Assembly: GCF_003287955.1 (NCBI RefSeq)
Contig: NZ_QMKP01000007.1
Span: 1-64,000 of the forward strand
Direction: 5' to 3'
Origin: Arthrobacter sp. AQ5-06
GTDB lineage: Bacteria > Actinomycetota > Actinomycetes > Actinomycetales > Micrococcaceae
DNA length: 64,000 bases
Both the position numbers and the translations under genes were made by a program. This document shows positions 33,717 through 43,046 of this stretch, piece after piece (within the stretch, counting starts at the first letter, position 1; every line of letters starts with the position of its first letter). The notes below the pieces were generated by a model. That model was not told the origin of the DNA. It made no database searches and saw only the letters and a list, made by a program, of their open reading frames with translations.

Positions 33717-34199
33717 TCAAAGCTTGCCGGCGGCCCTGAGGGCTGTGCAGTCCGGGCACAGGCCGAAGATCTCCACGGTGTGCGCCACTTCGGTGTAGCC
33801 GTGTTCGGTGGCGATCCGGGCGGCCCAGGTTTCCACCGCCGGGGCCTCGACTTCCACGGCCTTCCCGCAGTTGCGGCATAGCAGATGGTGGTGGTGCCCG
33901 GTAACGGCGCAGCGCCGGTAAACGGCTTCTCCCTCGCCGTTGCGCAGCACATCCACGAGGCCGTCGTCGGCGAGGGACTGCAGGATCCGGTAGGCCGTTG
34001 CCAAGGAAACCGAGACGCCCTTGTTCTGCAGGATGCGGTAGAGCTCCTGCGTGCTGACGAAGTCATACAGCTCGTCCAGGGCAGCGCTAACGGCCACGCG
34101 CTGCTTGGTGACGCGCTGCTCCTTGACGGGCACACTGCCGGCGCCTGCGCCGGATGAAGCGTTCGACGGCGTCGCGTCAGCTTTGGTGCCGAACGGCAT
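33717..34199 (-). CDS. zur: Fur-family regulator, probable Zur
   Basis: The 160-residue protein has the Fur winged helix (KQRVAVSAALDELYDFVSTQELYRIL, SLATAYRILQSLADDGLV) and the HHHHLLCRNCG metal/dimer segment followed by a second Cys pair (GLCPDCTAL). The two C-x2-C pairs make the structural zinc site. Location next to znuACB and a Zur-like box points to zinc control rather than iron. ATG 34199 is chosen because the residues before it are unlike the family. It is convergent with znuB. Confidence 0.88.
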   Translation of the reverse strand: MPFGTKADATPSNASSGAGAGSVPVKEQRVTKQRVAVSAALDELYDFVSTQELYRILQNKGVSVSLATAYRILQSLADDGLVDVLRNGEGEAVYRRCAVTGHHHHLLCRNCGKAVEVEAPAVETWAARIATEHGYTEVAHTVEIFGLCPDCTALRAAGKL

Positions 34200-34273
34200 G
34201 AAGGTACTCGCTTCCCTGAGGGACGGTGGCAATCATCAAGATTACCAGCCGGGAGCGCACCGCCAGGCGAGCC

Positions 34274-34303
34274 TTGGACAAGCGTGGGGCCGGACCCTAG
34301 GCT
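34274..34303 (+). promoter_or_regulatory. Promoter giving a likely leaderless MBL-fold mRNA
   Basis: TTGGAC (34274-34279) and TAGGCT (34298-34303) are separated by 18 bases. The -10 ends six bases before the ATG at 34310, so transcription should begin at or next to the start codon. No ribosome-binding site is present. Confidence 0.55.
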
Positions 34304-34309
34304 GGCGCC

Positions 34310-34966
34310 ATGAAGCTGACAAAATACACCCACGCGTGCGTCCGGCTCGAGAAGGACGGCCGGGTGCTGGTGCTGGATCCGGGAACATTCTCCGAGACGG
34401 CCGAAGCCCTGGACGGGGCGCAGGCCGTGCTCATCACCCACGAGCACGGCGACCATGTGGATGTGCCGGCCATGGTCTACGCGCTGCGCGGCTCGGACGG
34501 CCTGGCGGTCTTCGCGCCGGCCGGCGTGGCCGCCCACCTGCGGGAGGAGGCACCGCAGGCGGCAGCCCGGATCCATACGGTCGAGCCCGGTTCCAGTTTT
34601 GACGCAGCCGGCTTCGACGTCCGCAGCTTCGGCGGACAGCATGCACTCATCCATCCTCAGGTTCCCATCGTCGCCAACATCGGCTATTTGGTGGACGGCA
34701 ACGTTTACCACCCGGGGGACTCCTTCATCATCCCGGACGGCCTCAGCGTGCAGACGCTGCTGGTTCCGCTCCACGCGCCGTGGAGCAAGGTCAGCGAGGT
34801 GGTGGATTTTGTCATCGCCGTCCGGGCTCCGCGTGCGTTCCAGATCCATGATGGGCTCCTCAACGAAAGGGGCCTGAAGGTCGCAGAATCCCATGTTGCC
34901 AGGCTGGGTCGGAAATACGGCACCGAGTACAGCCGCCTTGCCCCGCGGGAATCGGTGGAGGTCTGA
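34310..34966 (+). CDS. MBL-fold metallo-hydrolase (UlaG-like)
   Basis: The 218-residue protein has the HTHEHGDHVD-like motif LITHEHGDHVDVPAM (about 43-57), which supplies zinc ligands. Later ligands are in YHPGDSFIIPDG and in FQIHDGLL near residue 183. The fold is that of small UlaG/YcjY-type metallo-beta-lactamase relatives of unknown substrate. The frame starts MKLTKYTHACVRLEKDGRVL. It is divergent from zur and convergent with the desulfhydrase gene four bases downstream. Confidence 0.88.
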   Translation: MKLTKYTHACVRLEKDGRVLVLDPGTFSETAEALDGAQAVLITHEHGDHVDVPAMVYALRGSDGLAVFAPAGVAAHLREEAPQAAARIHTVEPGSSFDAAGFDVRSFGGQHALIHPQVPIVANIGYLVDGNVYHPGDSFIIPDGLSVQTLLVPLHAPWSKVSEVVDFVIAVRAPRAFQIHDGLLNERGLKVAESHVARLGRKYGTEYSRLAPRESVEV

Positions 34967-34970
34967 TCAG

Positions 34971-36050
34971 CTACGCGTTCCAGACGCCGGTCTCGAAAAA
35001 CCGGCGGATGCCTTCCTCATGCGGCTCGGGGTCCAGGCCTTGGCCTGACAGCCATTCTGGATTGTAGTAGTTGCCCGCATAGCGGTCGCCGCCGTCGCAC
35101 ATCAAGGACACAATGCTGCCGCGCTGTCCCTCGGCGACCATTTCCGCCACGAGTTGCCAGACACCCCACAGGTTGGTGCCGGTGGACGGTCCGGCGTGAA
35201 GGTCGGCGAGGGTGTGCAGGTGCCGCATTGCTGCGACGGAGGCGCCATCGGGAACCTGGATCATGTGGTCGATGACGGCGGGCACAAAGCTCGGTTCCAT
35301 CCGCGGGCGGCCGATGCCTTCGATCCGTGACGGCAGGCCGGTGCTGGTCCCACCCGGACCGTTCACCCAGCCGGGGTAAAACGCGGAATTCTCCGGGTCT
35401 ACCACCGCAAGGCGCGTGTCGTGGCCGCGGTAGCGCAGGTAGCGGCCGATGGTCGCGCTGGTGCCGCCGGTCCCCGCGCCCACCACGATCCAGCGGGGAA
35501 CGGGGTGTTCCTCCAGCGCCAACTGCCCGAAGATGGACTCCGCGATGTTGTTGTTGCCGCGCCAGTCCGTGGCACGCTCCGCGTAGGTGAACTGGTCCAT
35601 GTAGTGGCCGTTGGACGTGGCCGCGACTTCCGTCGCCGCGGCATAAACCTCTGAGGCATGGTCAACCAACAGGCACGAGCCGCCGAACTGTTCGATCAGC
35701 GCGATCTTCTCCGGGCTTGTCGTGCGGGTCATGACCGCTACGAACGGCAGCCCCAGGAGCTGCGCGAAATATGCCTCCGATACCGCGGTGCTGCCGCTGG
35801 AAGCCTCCACGATGGTGGTACCTTCGCGGATCCAGCCGTTGACCAGGCCAAAGAGGAACAGCGAGCGGGCCAGCCGGTGCTTGAGGCTCCCCGAACGGTG
35901 CGTGGATTCGTCCTTGAGGTAAAGCTGGACGCCCCAGTGCTGCGGGAGCGGTACCGAGTAGAGATGGGTATCGGCGGACCGGTTGTTTTCTGCGTTGACT
36001 TTTCTGATGGCCTCGTCAGCCCAGGCCCGGTCCGTGCTCGTGTTCTTCAC
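34971..36050 (-). CDS. cds1: PLP-dependent L-cysteine desulfhydrase, Cds1-like (cysteine synthase fold)
   Basis: The 359-residue protein has the PLP Lys in [14 protein letters not shown], the cofactor-phosphate loop [12 protein letters not shown], and [15 protein letters not shown]. Long stretches such as [17 protein letters not shown] and [10 protein letters not shown] match the mycobacterial Cds1 group, which releases H2S, pyruvate and ammonia from cysteine. Cysteine synthase activity is an alternative. GTG 36050 is the probable start. A TAGAGT 7 bases upstream inside a large palindrome could give a leaderless mRNA. A sulfurtransferase gene lies divergent to it. Confidence 0.85.
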   Translation of the reverse strand: MKNTSTDRAWADEAIRKVNAENNRSADTHLYSVPLPQHWGVQLYLKDESTHRSGSLKHRLARSLFLFGLVNGWIREGTTIVEASSGSTAVSEAYFAQLLGLPFVAVMTRTTSPEKIALIEQFGGSCLLVDHASEVYAAATEVAATSNGHYMDQFTYAERATDWRGNNNIAESIFGQLALEEHPVPRWIVVGAGTGGTSATIGRYLRYRGHDTRLAVVDPENSAFYPGWVNGPGGTSTGLPSRIEGIGRPRMEPSFVPAVIDHMIQVPDGASVAAMRHLHTLADLHAGPSTGTNLWGVWQLVAEMVAEGQRGSIVSLMCDGGDRYAGNYYNPEWLSGQGLDPEPHEEGIRRFFETGVWNA

Positions 36051-36054
36051 CGGA

Positions 36055-36119
36055 CCAACTCTAGCTGCGACAGAGCGCCTGGCCCTGACTGCCAGGCGCT
36101 CTGCCGCAGCTAGAGTTGG
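36055..36119. repeat. 29-bp-arm inverted repeat in the cds1/sseA divergent promoter
   Basis: The arms at 36055-36083 and 36091-36119 are complementary over 29 bp with a single mismatch (A at 36070 against the GC position opposite) and a 7-base centre CCTGACT. Each arm contains TAGAGT reading outward (36063-36058 and 36111-36116), a good -10 hexamer for each divergent gene. The element thus looks like a symmetric double promoter or operator, or an inserted palindrome that now supplies one. It is too long for a typical terminator and is not after a gene. Confidence 0.85.
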
Positions 36120-36163
36120 ATCAGCGACTGCACACCTCACCAGCACAATTGCTAAGGAGAACG

Positions 36164-37051
36164 ATGGGTCCACTGATGGCTGTCCAGGCTTTGGCGGCGC
36201 GTGTCGACGCCGGCCAGCGAACCGTGGTGCTGGACGTCCGCTGGGCGTTGGGGGACCCGCACGGCCGGGAACACTACCTTGGGGGCCACCTCCCGCTGGC
36301 AGTTTTTGTGGACCTTGCCACCGAGTTGGCGACGCCGGCCACCCCGGCCCGCGGCAGGCACCCGCTGCCCACCGACGCGGAATTCCAGGAGACTGCCAGG
36401 CGCTGGGGGATCAACAACGGGGACGTTGTGGTGGCCTATGACAACAGCGGCAACATGGCTGCCGCCCGGCTCTGGTGGATGCTCCGCAACGCCGGGTTCC
36501 AGGACGTGTACCTGCTCGACGGCGGCCTGGCCGCCTGGCGGGACGCCGGACTGCCGTTGGACACCGGACCGGCGGAGGCCGCCGCCGGGCGTGTTTCCTT
36601 TGACGTTTCCCCTGCTGGAGGCAGGATGCCCAGCATCGACGCGGCCGGAGCGGCAGACTGGCCGGCAACGGGCGTCCTCCTGGATGCCCGGGCCGGCGAA
36701 AGGTACCGGGGAGAATTTGAACCCGTTGACCCCCGCGCCGGCCACATTCCGGGCGCCCGGAGCGCACCAACAACGGAGAACGTGGACGGGGCCGGCTATT
36801 TCCTGCCCGCGGACGAGCTGCGGCGCCGGTTCGAGGACCTCGGCGTCCGCGACGACGTCCCGGTGGCCGTGTACTGCGGCTCGGGCGTGACCGCCGCCCA
36901 TGAGGTGGCCGCCCTCGAAATCGCTGGATTCCGGGCCGCCCTCTATCCGGGATCCTTCTCGGAATGGTCGAACAATCCCGCGCTGCCGGTAGCGACGGGC
37001 AGCAGGCCGAGTGGCGATGCGGCGGCCCGCGGGGGTAGCGTCGAAGGATGA
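36164..37051 (+). CDS. sseA: Sulfurtransferase, 3-mercaptopyruvate type (two rhodanese domains)
   Basis: The 295-residue protein has two rhodanese domains. The first (about 1-130) is inactive, with [20 protein letters not shown]. The second carries the active loop [10 protein letters not shown] (Cys about 240). CGSGVT is the mercaptopyruvate sulfurtransferase pattern rather than the thiosulfate one. AAGGAG precedes ATG 36164. Its divergent partner makes H2S from cysteine, so the two genes may balance sulfane sulfur and sulfide. It overlaps the alcohol dehydrogenase gene by four bases. Confidence 0.88.
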   Translation: MGPLMAVQALAARVDAGQRTVVLDVRWALGDPHGREHYLGGHLPLAVFVDLATELATPATPARGRHPLPTDAEFQETARRWGINNGDVVVAYDNSGNMAAARLWWMLRNAGFQDVYLLDGGLAAWRDAGLPLDTGPAEAAAGRVSFDVSPAGGRMPSIDAAGAADWPATGVLLDARAGERYRGEFEPVDPRAGHIPGARSAPTTENVDGAGYFLPADELRRRFEDLGVRDDVPVAVYCGSGVTAAHEVAALEIAGFRAALYPGSFSEWSNNPALPVATGSRPSGDAAARGGSVEG

Positions 37052-38226
37052 CCCCAGGACGCCCTGTACCGCCGCCCCTTGCCCGCCCCGCATTGCCGAA
37101 TGATGCTGTTACCGATCCTGCTGCGGACCTGGACACCGATCCGGGCACCGGCCTGCTGGCCGCCGCCTATGGCGCGGTTTCCCCAGACGGCGGCCTGGCA
37201 CCCCTGACGCTTGCCCGGCGTGCCCCGAAAGCGGACGACGTCGAGATTGCCATCGAATTCTGCGGCCTGTGCCACTCGGACGTGCACGCCTCGCGTGGCG
37301 AATGGGGTAACCAGAAATATCCACTGGTCCCCGGCCACGAAATCGTCGGAACTGTCAGCCGCGTCGGCTCGGCCGTGACTGACTTCACCCCGGGGGACCG
37401 CGTGGGCGTCGGGTGCATGGTTGATTCCTGCCGCGAATGCGAAAGCTGCCTCGACGGCCTGGAACAGTACTGTGAAAACGGGATGACCGGGACCTACGGC
37501 GCCAAGGATTCGCGTAACGGCGATGCCATCACCCAGGGCGGCTACTCGTCGGCCGTGGTGGTGGACCGGCGCTACGTGGTCCGTGTGCCCGGCAACCTGG
37601 ACCCGGCCGCCGTCGCCCCCTTGCTCTGCGCGGGTGTCACCACGTTCTCTCCCTTGCGGCACTTTGACGTGGAGGAAGGCGACGTGGTGGGCGTGGTGGG
37701 GCTCGGCGGGCTCGGACACATGGCCGTGAAGCTCGCCAAGGCCATGGGGGCGGTGGTGAAAGTCTTCACCACTTCCGAAGGCAAGGTGCCGGCCGCGCTG
37801 GAACTCGGGGCCGACGAAGTGATCCTGTCCCGGGACAAGGACGCCATGGCCGCGGCGGACCGCACCATCGACCTCATTATCGACACTGTGGCCGCTCCGC
37901 ACGACCTGAATCCGTTCTTCCGTACCCTGCGCGTGGACGGTGCGCTGTTCCAGCTGGGCATGCCGTCGGACGCCATGCCGCCGGTCAACCCCGGAGCCCT
38001 GATCAGGCGGCGGATCGCGTACGCAGGCTCGCTGATCGGTGGGATCGCCGAAACGCAGGAGATGCTCGACTTCTGCGCCGAGCATGGAGTGGTGGCGGAT
38101 ATCGAACTGGTGCGCGCCGACCAGCTGAATGAGGCCTACGACCGCATGGTGGCCGGCGACGTTAAATACCGGTTTGTGCTGGACACCAGCACCCTGCAGG
38201 CTCCGGCCGAGAAGGCAGACGTATGA
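37048..38226 (+). CDS. Zinc-dependent NAD(P) alcohol dehydrogenase (YahK/CAD-like)
   Basis: The 392-residue enzyme has catalytic zinc ligands in FCGLCHSDVHASRGEWG and PGHEIVGTV. It has the structural zinc Cys cluster (CRECESCLDGLEQYC) and the nucleotide-binding GLGGLGHMAVKLAKA. The spacing places it with cinnamyl alcohol dehydrogenase-like aldehyde reductases that reduce many aldehydes with NADPH. A 40-residue Pro/Asp-rich N-terminal extension is unusual, and translation may begin later. It forms one unit with sseA and the HIT gene through 4-base overlaps. Confidence 0.9.
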   Translation: MTPGRPVPPPLARPALPNDAVTDPAADLDTDPGTGLLAAAYGAVSPDGGLAPLTLARRAPKADDVEIAIEFCGLCHSDVHASRGEWGNQKYPLVPGHEIVGTVSRVGSAVTDFTPGDRVGVGCMVDSCRECESCLDGLEQYCENGMTGTYGAKDSRNGDAITQGGYSSAVVVDRRYVVRVPGNLDPAAVAPLLCAGVTTFSPLRHFDVEEGDVVGVVGLGGLGHMAVKLAKAMGAVVKVFTTSEGKVPAALELGADEVILSRDKDAMAAADRTIDLIIDTVAAPHDLNPFFRTLRVDGALFQLGMPSDAMPPVNPGALIRRRIAYAGSLIGGIAETQEMLDFCAEHGVVADIELVRADQLNEAYDRMVAGDVKYRFVLDTSTLQAPAEKADV

Positions 38227-38651
38227 GCACCCTGTTCACCAAGATCATCAATGGCGAGATCCCCGGACGATTTGTCTGGCGGGAGGCTGGCGTTGCGGCC
38301 TTCCTGACCACGGCTCCCCTGGCAGACGGGCACACGCTGGTGGTCCCCACCGAGGAGGTGGACCGCTGGACCGATGCGTCCCCGGAAACCCTCGCGAAGG
38401 TGATGGAAGTGGCCCGGCGGATCGGTGCCGTGCAGCTGGACGTCTTCCCCGCCGAGCGGGCGGGGCTGATTGTGGCCGGGTACGAGATCAACCACCTGCA
38501 CGTCCACGTATGGCCGTCCAGGACCATGGCTGATTTCGATTTCGCCTCGGCCGACCAGAACCCGGACCCCGCAGTGCTGGACGCGAACGCCGAAAAGCTG
38601 CGGGCCGGGCTCCGGGCCGCTGGCTACGCGGACTTCGTTCCCGCAAACTGA
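38223..38651 (+). CDS. HIT-family nucleotide-binding hydrolase
   Basis: The 142-residue protein shows LFTKIINGEIPGRFVW, the family start, and the histidine triad HLHVHVW (about residues 94-100). HIT proteins hydrolyse nucleoside phosphoramidates or dinucleotides. It overlaps the dehydrogenase gene by four bases and ends before a terminator shared with hrpA. Confidence 0.92.
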   Translation: MSTLFTKIINGEIPGRFVWREAGVAAFLTTAPLADGHTLVVPTEEVDRWTDASPETLAKVMEVARRIGAVQLDVFPAERAGLIVAGYEINHLHVHVWPSRTMADFDFASADQNPDPAVLDANAEKLRAGLRAAGYADFVPAN

Positions 38652-38659
38652 GCCTGCTG

Positions 38660-38685
38660 CTCGCGCCGGTCTAGGCCGGCGCGAG
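38660..38685. terminator. Bidirectional terminator between the HIT gene and hrpA
   Basis: CTCGCGCCGG (38660-38669) pairs with CCGGCGCGAG (38676-38685) around TCTAGG, and CGCCTTGTT follows. The hrpA stop codon (38671-38673) lies in the loop, so the hairpin overlaps its 3' end. Confidence 0.6.
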
Positions 38686-41600
38686 CGCCTTGTTAAGGAC
38701 AGCCCTGATCCGCTTTTCGGAGACGGAGTAAGCCGTTCCGAGTTCGACGGCGAAGAGGCTCACCCGCAGCTCTTCGATCATCCAGCGGACCTGGGTCAGT
38801 TCGGCACCCACCCGGCGCCCGGGCAGCAGGGCCGACACGGCGTCGTCGTAATCGTCTTCCAGCCGCTGGACCGCGGCCATGCTCAGGCCGTCCCGCTGGA
38901 CGTTGCCGGGGAGCTTTTCGAGGCGTTTCTCGATGGCGGCAAGGTAGCGGGGGAGCTGGCTCAGCTGCTTGTAGCCCGTGCGGGCCACAAATCCCGGGAA
39001 CACGAGCTGCTCAAGCTGGCTCCTGACATCCTTCAGGGCGCTGATCAACGCCAGGCTGGTGGTGCCGTTCAGCTGTGTCTCAATGCGCCGGGTGCTGGCC
39101 AGGACGCGCTCCACCACGGCCGTCACACTGAAGACGGTATCGATGAGTTCCGCACGGACCTGCTCGTAGAGGGCGTCGAAGGACCCCCGGTCCCACGGGA
39201 GTTCCGCCGGGGTCAGTTTGTCCACGGCAGCCAGGGCGCAATCGGCAATGAGCGCTGACACTGAACCGTGCGGATTCTGGCTGAACGTCAGCTTTTCGGT
39301 GTTGTTCAGATGTTCCAGGACGTAGCGGTCCGGTGCCGGTACCCTGAGGGCGAGGAGCCGGATCACGCCGCCGCGCATGGCCTCAAGCTGCTCCGACGAG
39401 GTCTGGAAGACGCGCAGCGCCACGGACGTTCCTTCATCCACCAAGGCTGGATAGCCGGTGACAGTGTGGCCCTTGACGGTGTTGCTGACCTGCCGCTGCA
39501 CCGTGCCGAAGGCCCACTCGGTCAGGCCGGTCTGTTCCTTGAAGCCTGTGCCGCTGCCAGCCGAATTTGCGCCTGCCGATGACGCGGGTACTGTTCCGCC
39601 GGACTTTCCGGGTGACTTCGAATGCCCAAGGGACTGCGGAGCCGTGGTTCCGGGTGTCGCCCCCAGGGATTCAGCAATAGCGCGGCGTGTTGCCGGGGCC
39701 AGCCGCTCCTGCAGGGCTGCGAGGTCCTTGCCCTCATCCAGCACCCTGCCCTGGGTATCGATAACCTTGAAGCTCACCCGCAGATGGGACGGCACCGCGT
39801 CCCAGTTCCAGGAACCGGGCGGGATGACGTGGCCGCGGATCCGGCGCAGGGCCAGTTCCAGTGAAGCTTCCAGCTCATCGTGGGCCGGATCAAAGTCCGA
39901 TTCCAGGGCAGCGACGGCTTGCCGGGCCACATCCGGAGCGGGGACAAAGTTCTTGCGGACCTGCTTGGGGAGTGACTTGATCAGGGCAGCCACAAGCTCC
40001 GCGCGCTGGCCAGGGATCAGCCAGCGGAAGGCTGCATCATCGAGCTGGTTGAGGAAGAGCACCGGGACTTCGGCCGTGACGCCGTCGGACGGGTTGGGGG
40101 GTGAACCGGGCGCCACCGGGTGGAACTCGTAGCTGAGCGGCAGCTCGAAGCCCTTGTGCAACAGGGTTTTCGGATAAGCGGCTTCGTCCAGGTCATCGGC
40201 GTCGTTGTTGAGCAGCAGTGACTTGTCGTAGTCCAGGAGGTCCGGATTCTGCTGCCGGGCCTCCTTCCACCACTTGTCGAAGTGCCGTTCGGACACAACG
40301 TCGGGGCCGATCCTGGCGTCGTAGAACTCAAAAAGCGTTTCGTCGTCCACCAGCAGGTCGCGGCGGCGCATCCTGGCCTCGAGCTCTTCGACCTCAAGGA
40401 GCAGGGCGCGGTTGCGGTGGAAGAACTTGTGGTGCGTTTTCCAGTCGCCTTCCACCAGGGCGTGCCGGATGAACAGCTCGCGGGCCAGCACAGGATCCAC
40501 TCGGCTGTAGTTGACCCGGCGCTGGGGGATGATGGGCACGCCGTACAGGGTGACCTTCTCGTACGCCATGACCGCGCCCATTTTTGTGGACCAGTGCGGC
40601 TCGCTGTAGCTGCGCTTGACGAGGTCCGGCGCCACCTGTTCTGCCCAGACGGGATCGAACTTGGCTGCGACCCTGGCCCAGAGGCGGCTCGTCTCCACGA
40701 GTTCGGCCGCCATCACAAACGTGGGGGACTTCTTGAAGAGCGACGAGCCGGGGAAGATTGCGAAGCGGCTGCCGCGGGCGCCCGCGTATTCGCGCTTGCG
40801 CTCGTCCAGGATGCCGATGTGGCTCAGCAGGCCGGACAGCAGGCTCATGTGGATGCCTTCGTGGTTGCCCACGGGATCGGCCAGGCGCTTGTTGTCCAGG
40901 CTGATCCCGAGCGGGCGGGCCATCTGGCGGAGCTGGGCGAAGAGATCCTGCCATTCCCTGACCCGAAGGTAGTTGATGAACTCGGTCCGGCACAGGCGGC
41001 GGAACTGGGTGGACGAGAGTTCCTGCTGTTTCTCCTGCAGGTAGTTCCACAGGTTCAGGAAAGAGGTGAAGTCCGAGTTTTCATCGCGGAAGCGGGCATG
41101 CTTCTCGGCGGCGAGCTGCTGCTTGTCCGTTGGACGCTCGCGCGGGTCCTGGATGGTCAGTGCCGCGGCCAGGATCATTACCTCGCGGACGCAGCCGCGC
41201 TTGCCGGCCTCCACAATCATCCGGCCGAGGCGGGGATCCACCGGCAGTTGGGCAAGCTGGTGTCCGACGGCGGTCAGCCCGCCGCTCTTGGCGTCACCTG
41301 GCCGGACGGCATTCAGGGCGCCGAGCTCGCGCAGGAGAGTAACGCCGTCGTTGATTGCCCTCGAGTCCGGCGGCTCGACAAACGGGAAGTTCTCCACGTC
41401 CTTGGGCCCACGGGCAACGCCCATGGCGGTCATCTGGAGGATGACTGCCGCCAGGTTGGTGCGCAGGATTTCCGGATCCGTGAACAGCGGCCGGGACTCG
41501 AAGTCCTCTTCCGAATAGAGCCGGATGGCGATGCCGTCCGACACACGGCCGCACCGGCCGGAGCGCTGGTTCGCCGAAGCCTGCGACACACGCTCGATGG

Positions 41601-42615
41601 GCAGCCGCTGGACCTTGGTGCGGTGCGAGTAGCGCGAGATGCGGGCCGTGCCGGTGTCGATGACGTACTTGATGCCCGGGACGGTCAGGGACGTCTCGGC
41701 CACGTTGGTGGCCAGCACAATCCGGCGGTTTCGGCCGGGGTGGAACACCTTGTGCTGTTCCTGCAGGCTCAGGCGGGCGAACAGCGGGAGCACCTCGGTG
41801 CCGGCCAGGCGCCGGTTGGACTGGATCCTGGCGTTCAGTGCGTCAGCCGCATCGCGGATCTCGCGCTCGCCGGAGAAAAAGACCAGGATGTCGCCGGGAG
41901 CCTCGCTGGCGAGCTCGTCCACGGCATCGCATACGGCGTCCAGGGGATCTCGGTCCTCCTCGAGTTCGTCATCGGAGGCCTCGTCGTCGGCCGCACCGCC
42001 GGCTGGCTGGGAAAGCGGCCGGTACCGGATCTCCACAGGGAATGTGCGCCCGGACACCTCGATGATGGGGGAGGGCTCGTCGTCGGACCCGAAGTGCTTG
42101 GCGAAACGCTCCGGATCGATCGTGGCCGAGGTGATGATGATTTTCAGATCCGGCCGCTGCGGCAGGATGCGCTTGAGGTAGCCCAAAATGAAGTCGATGT
42201 TGAGGCTGCGCTCGTGCGCTTCGTCAATGATGATGGCGTTGTATTTTCGCAGCAGCTTGTCCCGCTGGATCTCTGCTAGCAGGATGCCGTCAGTCATGAG
42301 CTTGACCTTGGTGGCGCGGCTGACTTCGCCGGTGAACCGCACCTGGAAACCGACTTCCTGGCCGATCTCCACACCGAGTTCCTCGGCGATGCGCTCAGCG
42401 ACCGTGCGGGCTGCGAGCCGCCGCGGCTGGGTGTGCCCGATCAGGCCGTTGTCGCCAAGGCCCAGCTCAAGGCACATTTTGGGGATCTGGGTGGTCTTGC
42501 CGGAGCCGGTCTCGCCGGCAATGATGGTCACCTGATTGGCGGCAATGGCAGCCATCAGGTCCTCGCGGCGCTCGGAAACGGGCAGCTCAGCAGGGTAGGA
42601 GATATGAAATGTCAT
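38671..42615 (-). CDS. hrpA: ATP-dependent RNA helicase HrpA (DEAH box)
   Basis: The 1314-residue helicase has motif I GETGSGKT (34-41), motif II DEAH in IIIDEAHERSLN, motif III SATID, and motif VI QRSGRCGR. The helicase-associated and OB regions and a long DUF3418 C-terminal part follow, as in bacterial HrpA. It remodels RNA or ribosome complexes. An open frame continues upstream to 42930, but ATG 42615 (MTFHISYPAELPVSERRE) matches family starts. An insert rich in Asp/Glu (about residue 220) and a Gly/Ser/Ala linker near residue 1000 are less conserved. Confidence 0.95.
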   Translation of the reverse strand: MTFHISYPAELPVSERREDLMAAIAANQVTIIAGETGSGKTTQIPKMCLELGLGDNGLIGHTQPRRLAARTVAERIAEELGVEIGQEVGFQVRFTGEVSRATKVKLMTDGILLAEIQRDKLLRKYNAIIIDEAHERSLNIDFILGYLKRILPQRPDLKIIITSATIDPERFAKHFGSDDEPSPIIEVSGRTFPVEIRYRPLSQPAGGAADDEASDDELEEDRDPLDAVCDAVDELASEAPGDILVFFSGEREIRDAADALNARIQSNRRLAGTEVLPLFARLSLQEQHKVFHPGRNRRIVLATNVAETSLTVPGIKYVIDTGTARISRYSHRTKVQRLPIERVSQASANQRSGRCGRVSDGIAIRLYSEEDFESRPLFTDPEILRTNLAAVILQMTAMGVARGPKDVENFPFVEPPDSRAINDGVTLLRELGALNAVRPGDAKSGGLTAVGHQLAQLPVDPRLGRMIVEAGKRGCVREVMILAAALTIQDPRERPTDKQQLAAEKHARFRDENSDFTSFLNLWNYLQEKQQELSSTQFRRLCRTEFINYLRVREWQDLFAQLRQMARPLGISLDNKRLADPVGNHEGIHMSLLSGLLSHIGILDERKREYAGARGSRFAIFPGSSLFKKSPTFVMAAELVETSRLWARVAAKFDPVWAEQVAPDLVKRSYSEPHWSTKMGAVMAYEKVTLYGVPIIPQRRVNYSRVDPVLARELFIRHALVEGDWKTHHKFFHRNRALLLEVEELEARMRRRDLLVDDETLFEFYDARIGPDVVSERHFDKWWKEARQQNPDLLDYDKSLLLNNDADDLDEAAYPKTLLHKGFELPLSYEFHPVAPGSPPNPSDGVTAEVPVLFLNQLDDAAFRWLIPGQRAELVAALIKSLPKQVRKNFVPAPDVARQAVAALESDFDPAHDELEASLELALRRIRGHVIPPGSWNWDAVPSHLRVSFKVIDTQGRVLDEGKDLAALQERLAPATRRAIAESLGATPGTTAPQSLGHSKSPGKSGGTVPASSAGANSAGSGTGFKEQTGLTEWAFGTVQRQVSNTVKGHTVTGYPALVDEGTSVALRVFQTSSEQLEAMRGGVIRLLALRVPAPDRYVLEHLNNTEKLTFSQNPHGSVSALIADCALAAVDKLTPAELPWDRGSFDALYEQVRAELIDTVFSVTAVVERVLASTRRIETQLNGTTSLALISALKDVRSQLEQLVFPGFVARTGYKQLSQLPRYLAAIEKRLEKLPGNVQRDGLSMAAVQRLEDDYDDAVSALLPGRRVGAELTQVRWMIEELRVSLFAVELGTAYSVSEKRIRAVLNKALAPA

Positions 42616-42628
42616 GGCTGCAGCCAGT

Positions 42629-43003
42629 CTACTGGGGCGGCGTCTGTTTCCCGCTCTTGCCGCCGTCCACCCCGCCGTCCACCCCGACCTGCTCCCGGCC
42701 TCCCGGATAGGCGGCCGCCAGGCTGGAGCGGGAGGTGACGTGGAACTTCGCGTAGATCCGGGCCAGGTGATACTGCACCGTTTTGACCGAGACATGCAGC
42801 TCCGCGGCGGCTTCCCTAGTGCTGAGCCCAGCGGCCACCAGGTCTGCCACCGCCTTCTCTTGCTCCGTGAGTTCAGCCAGCGGGACAGAGCCGCGATGCG
42901 TAGCCGCGGCACCGCGCCGGACACCCGCATTCGCTTCGGCCGTTAAGCCGGAACTGGTTCTGAGCCCCACCGAACGCGGCAATGGGGCAGGCAACGAGGT
43001 CAC
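42629..43003 (-). pseudogene. LuxR-type HTH C-terminal fragment
   Basis: The reading frame contains LTEQEKAVADLVAAGLSTREAAAEL, here broken at its turn, then HVSVKTVQYHLARIYAKFHV. It is a complete LuxR DNA-binding helix-turn-helix followed by a Gly/Val-rich tail. The sensory or ATPase part expected before it is missing. The first 20-30 codons run antisense to another gene scrap, so homology probably starts near 42930. The GTG at 43003 has no clear ribosome-binding site. It could be a small HTH-only protein, but a remnant of a larger LuxR regulator is more likely. Confidence 0.6.
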
Positions 43004-43037
43004 CTATGACTTCGTTCTGGATGCAGTCCGCGCCTGA
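42950..43037 (+). pseudogene. Possible C-terminal scrap of an unidentified gene
   Basis: A plus-strand frame ending at TGA 43035-43037 reads LSPTERGNGAGNEV and then TYDFVLDAVRA, directly before a strong terminator. It resembles the true end of a protein, but nothing recognisable lies upstream. I cannot identify the family. It may mark a rearrangement junction with the LuxR fragment. Confidence 0.25.
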
Positions 43038-43046
43038 CCCGCCAGC

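Noticed and set aside
36055..36119. Bidirectional terminator
   Set aside because: The palindrome lies between two divergent gene starts, not after a gene, and has no T-run on either side.
40282..42279. A 665-codon plus-strand open frame opposite hrpA
   Set aside because: It is antisense to the helicase motifs, has no recognisable domain, and follows from high GC.
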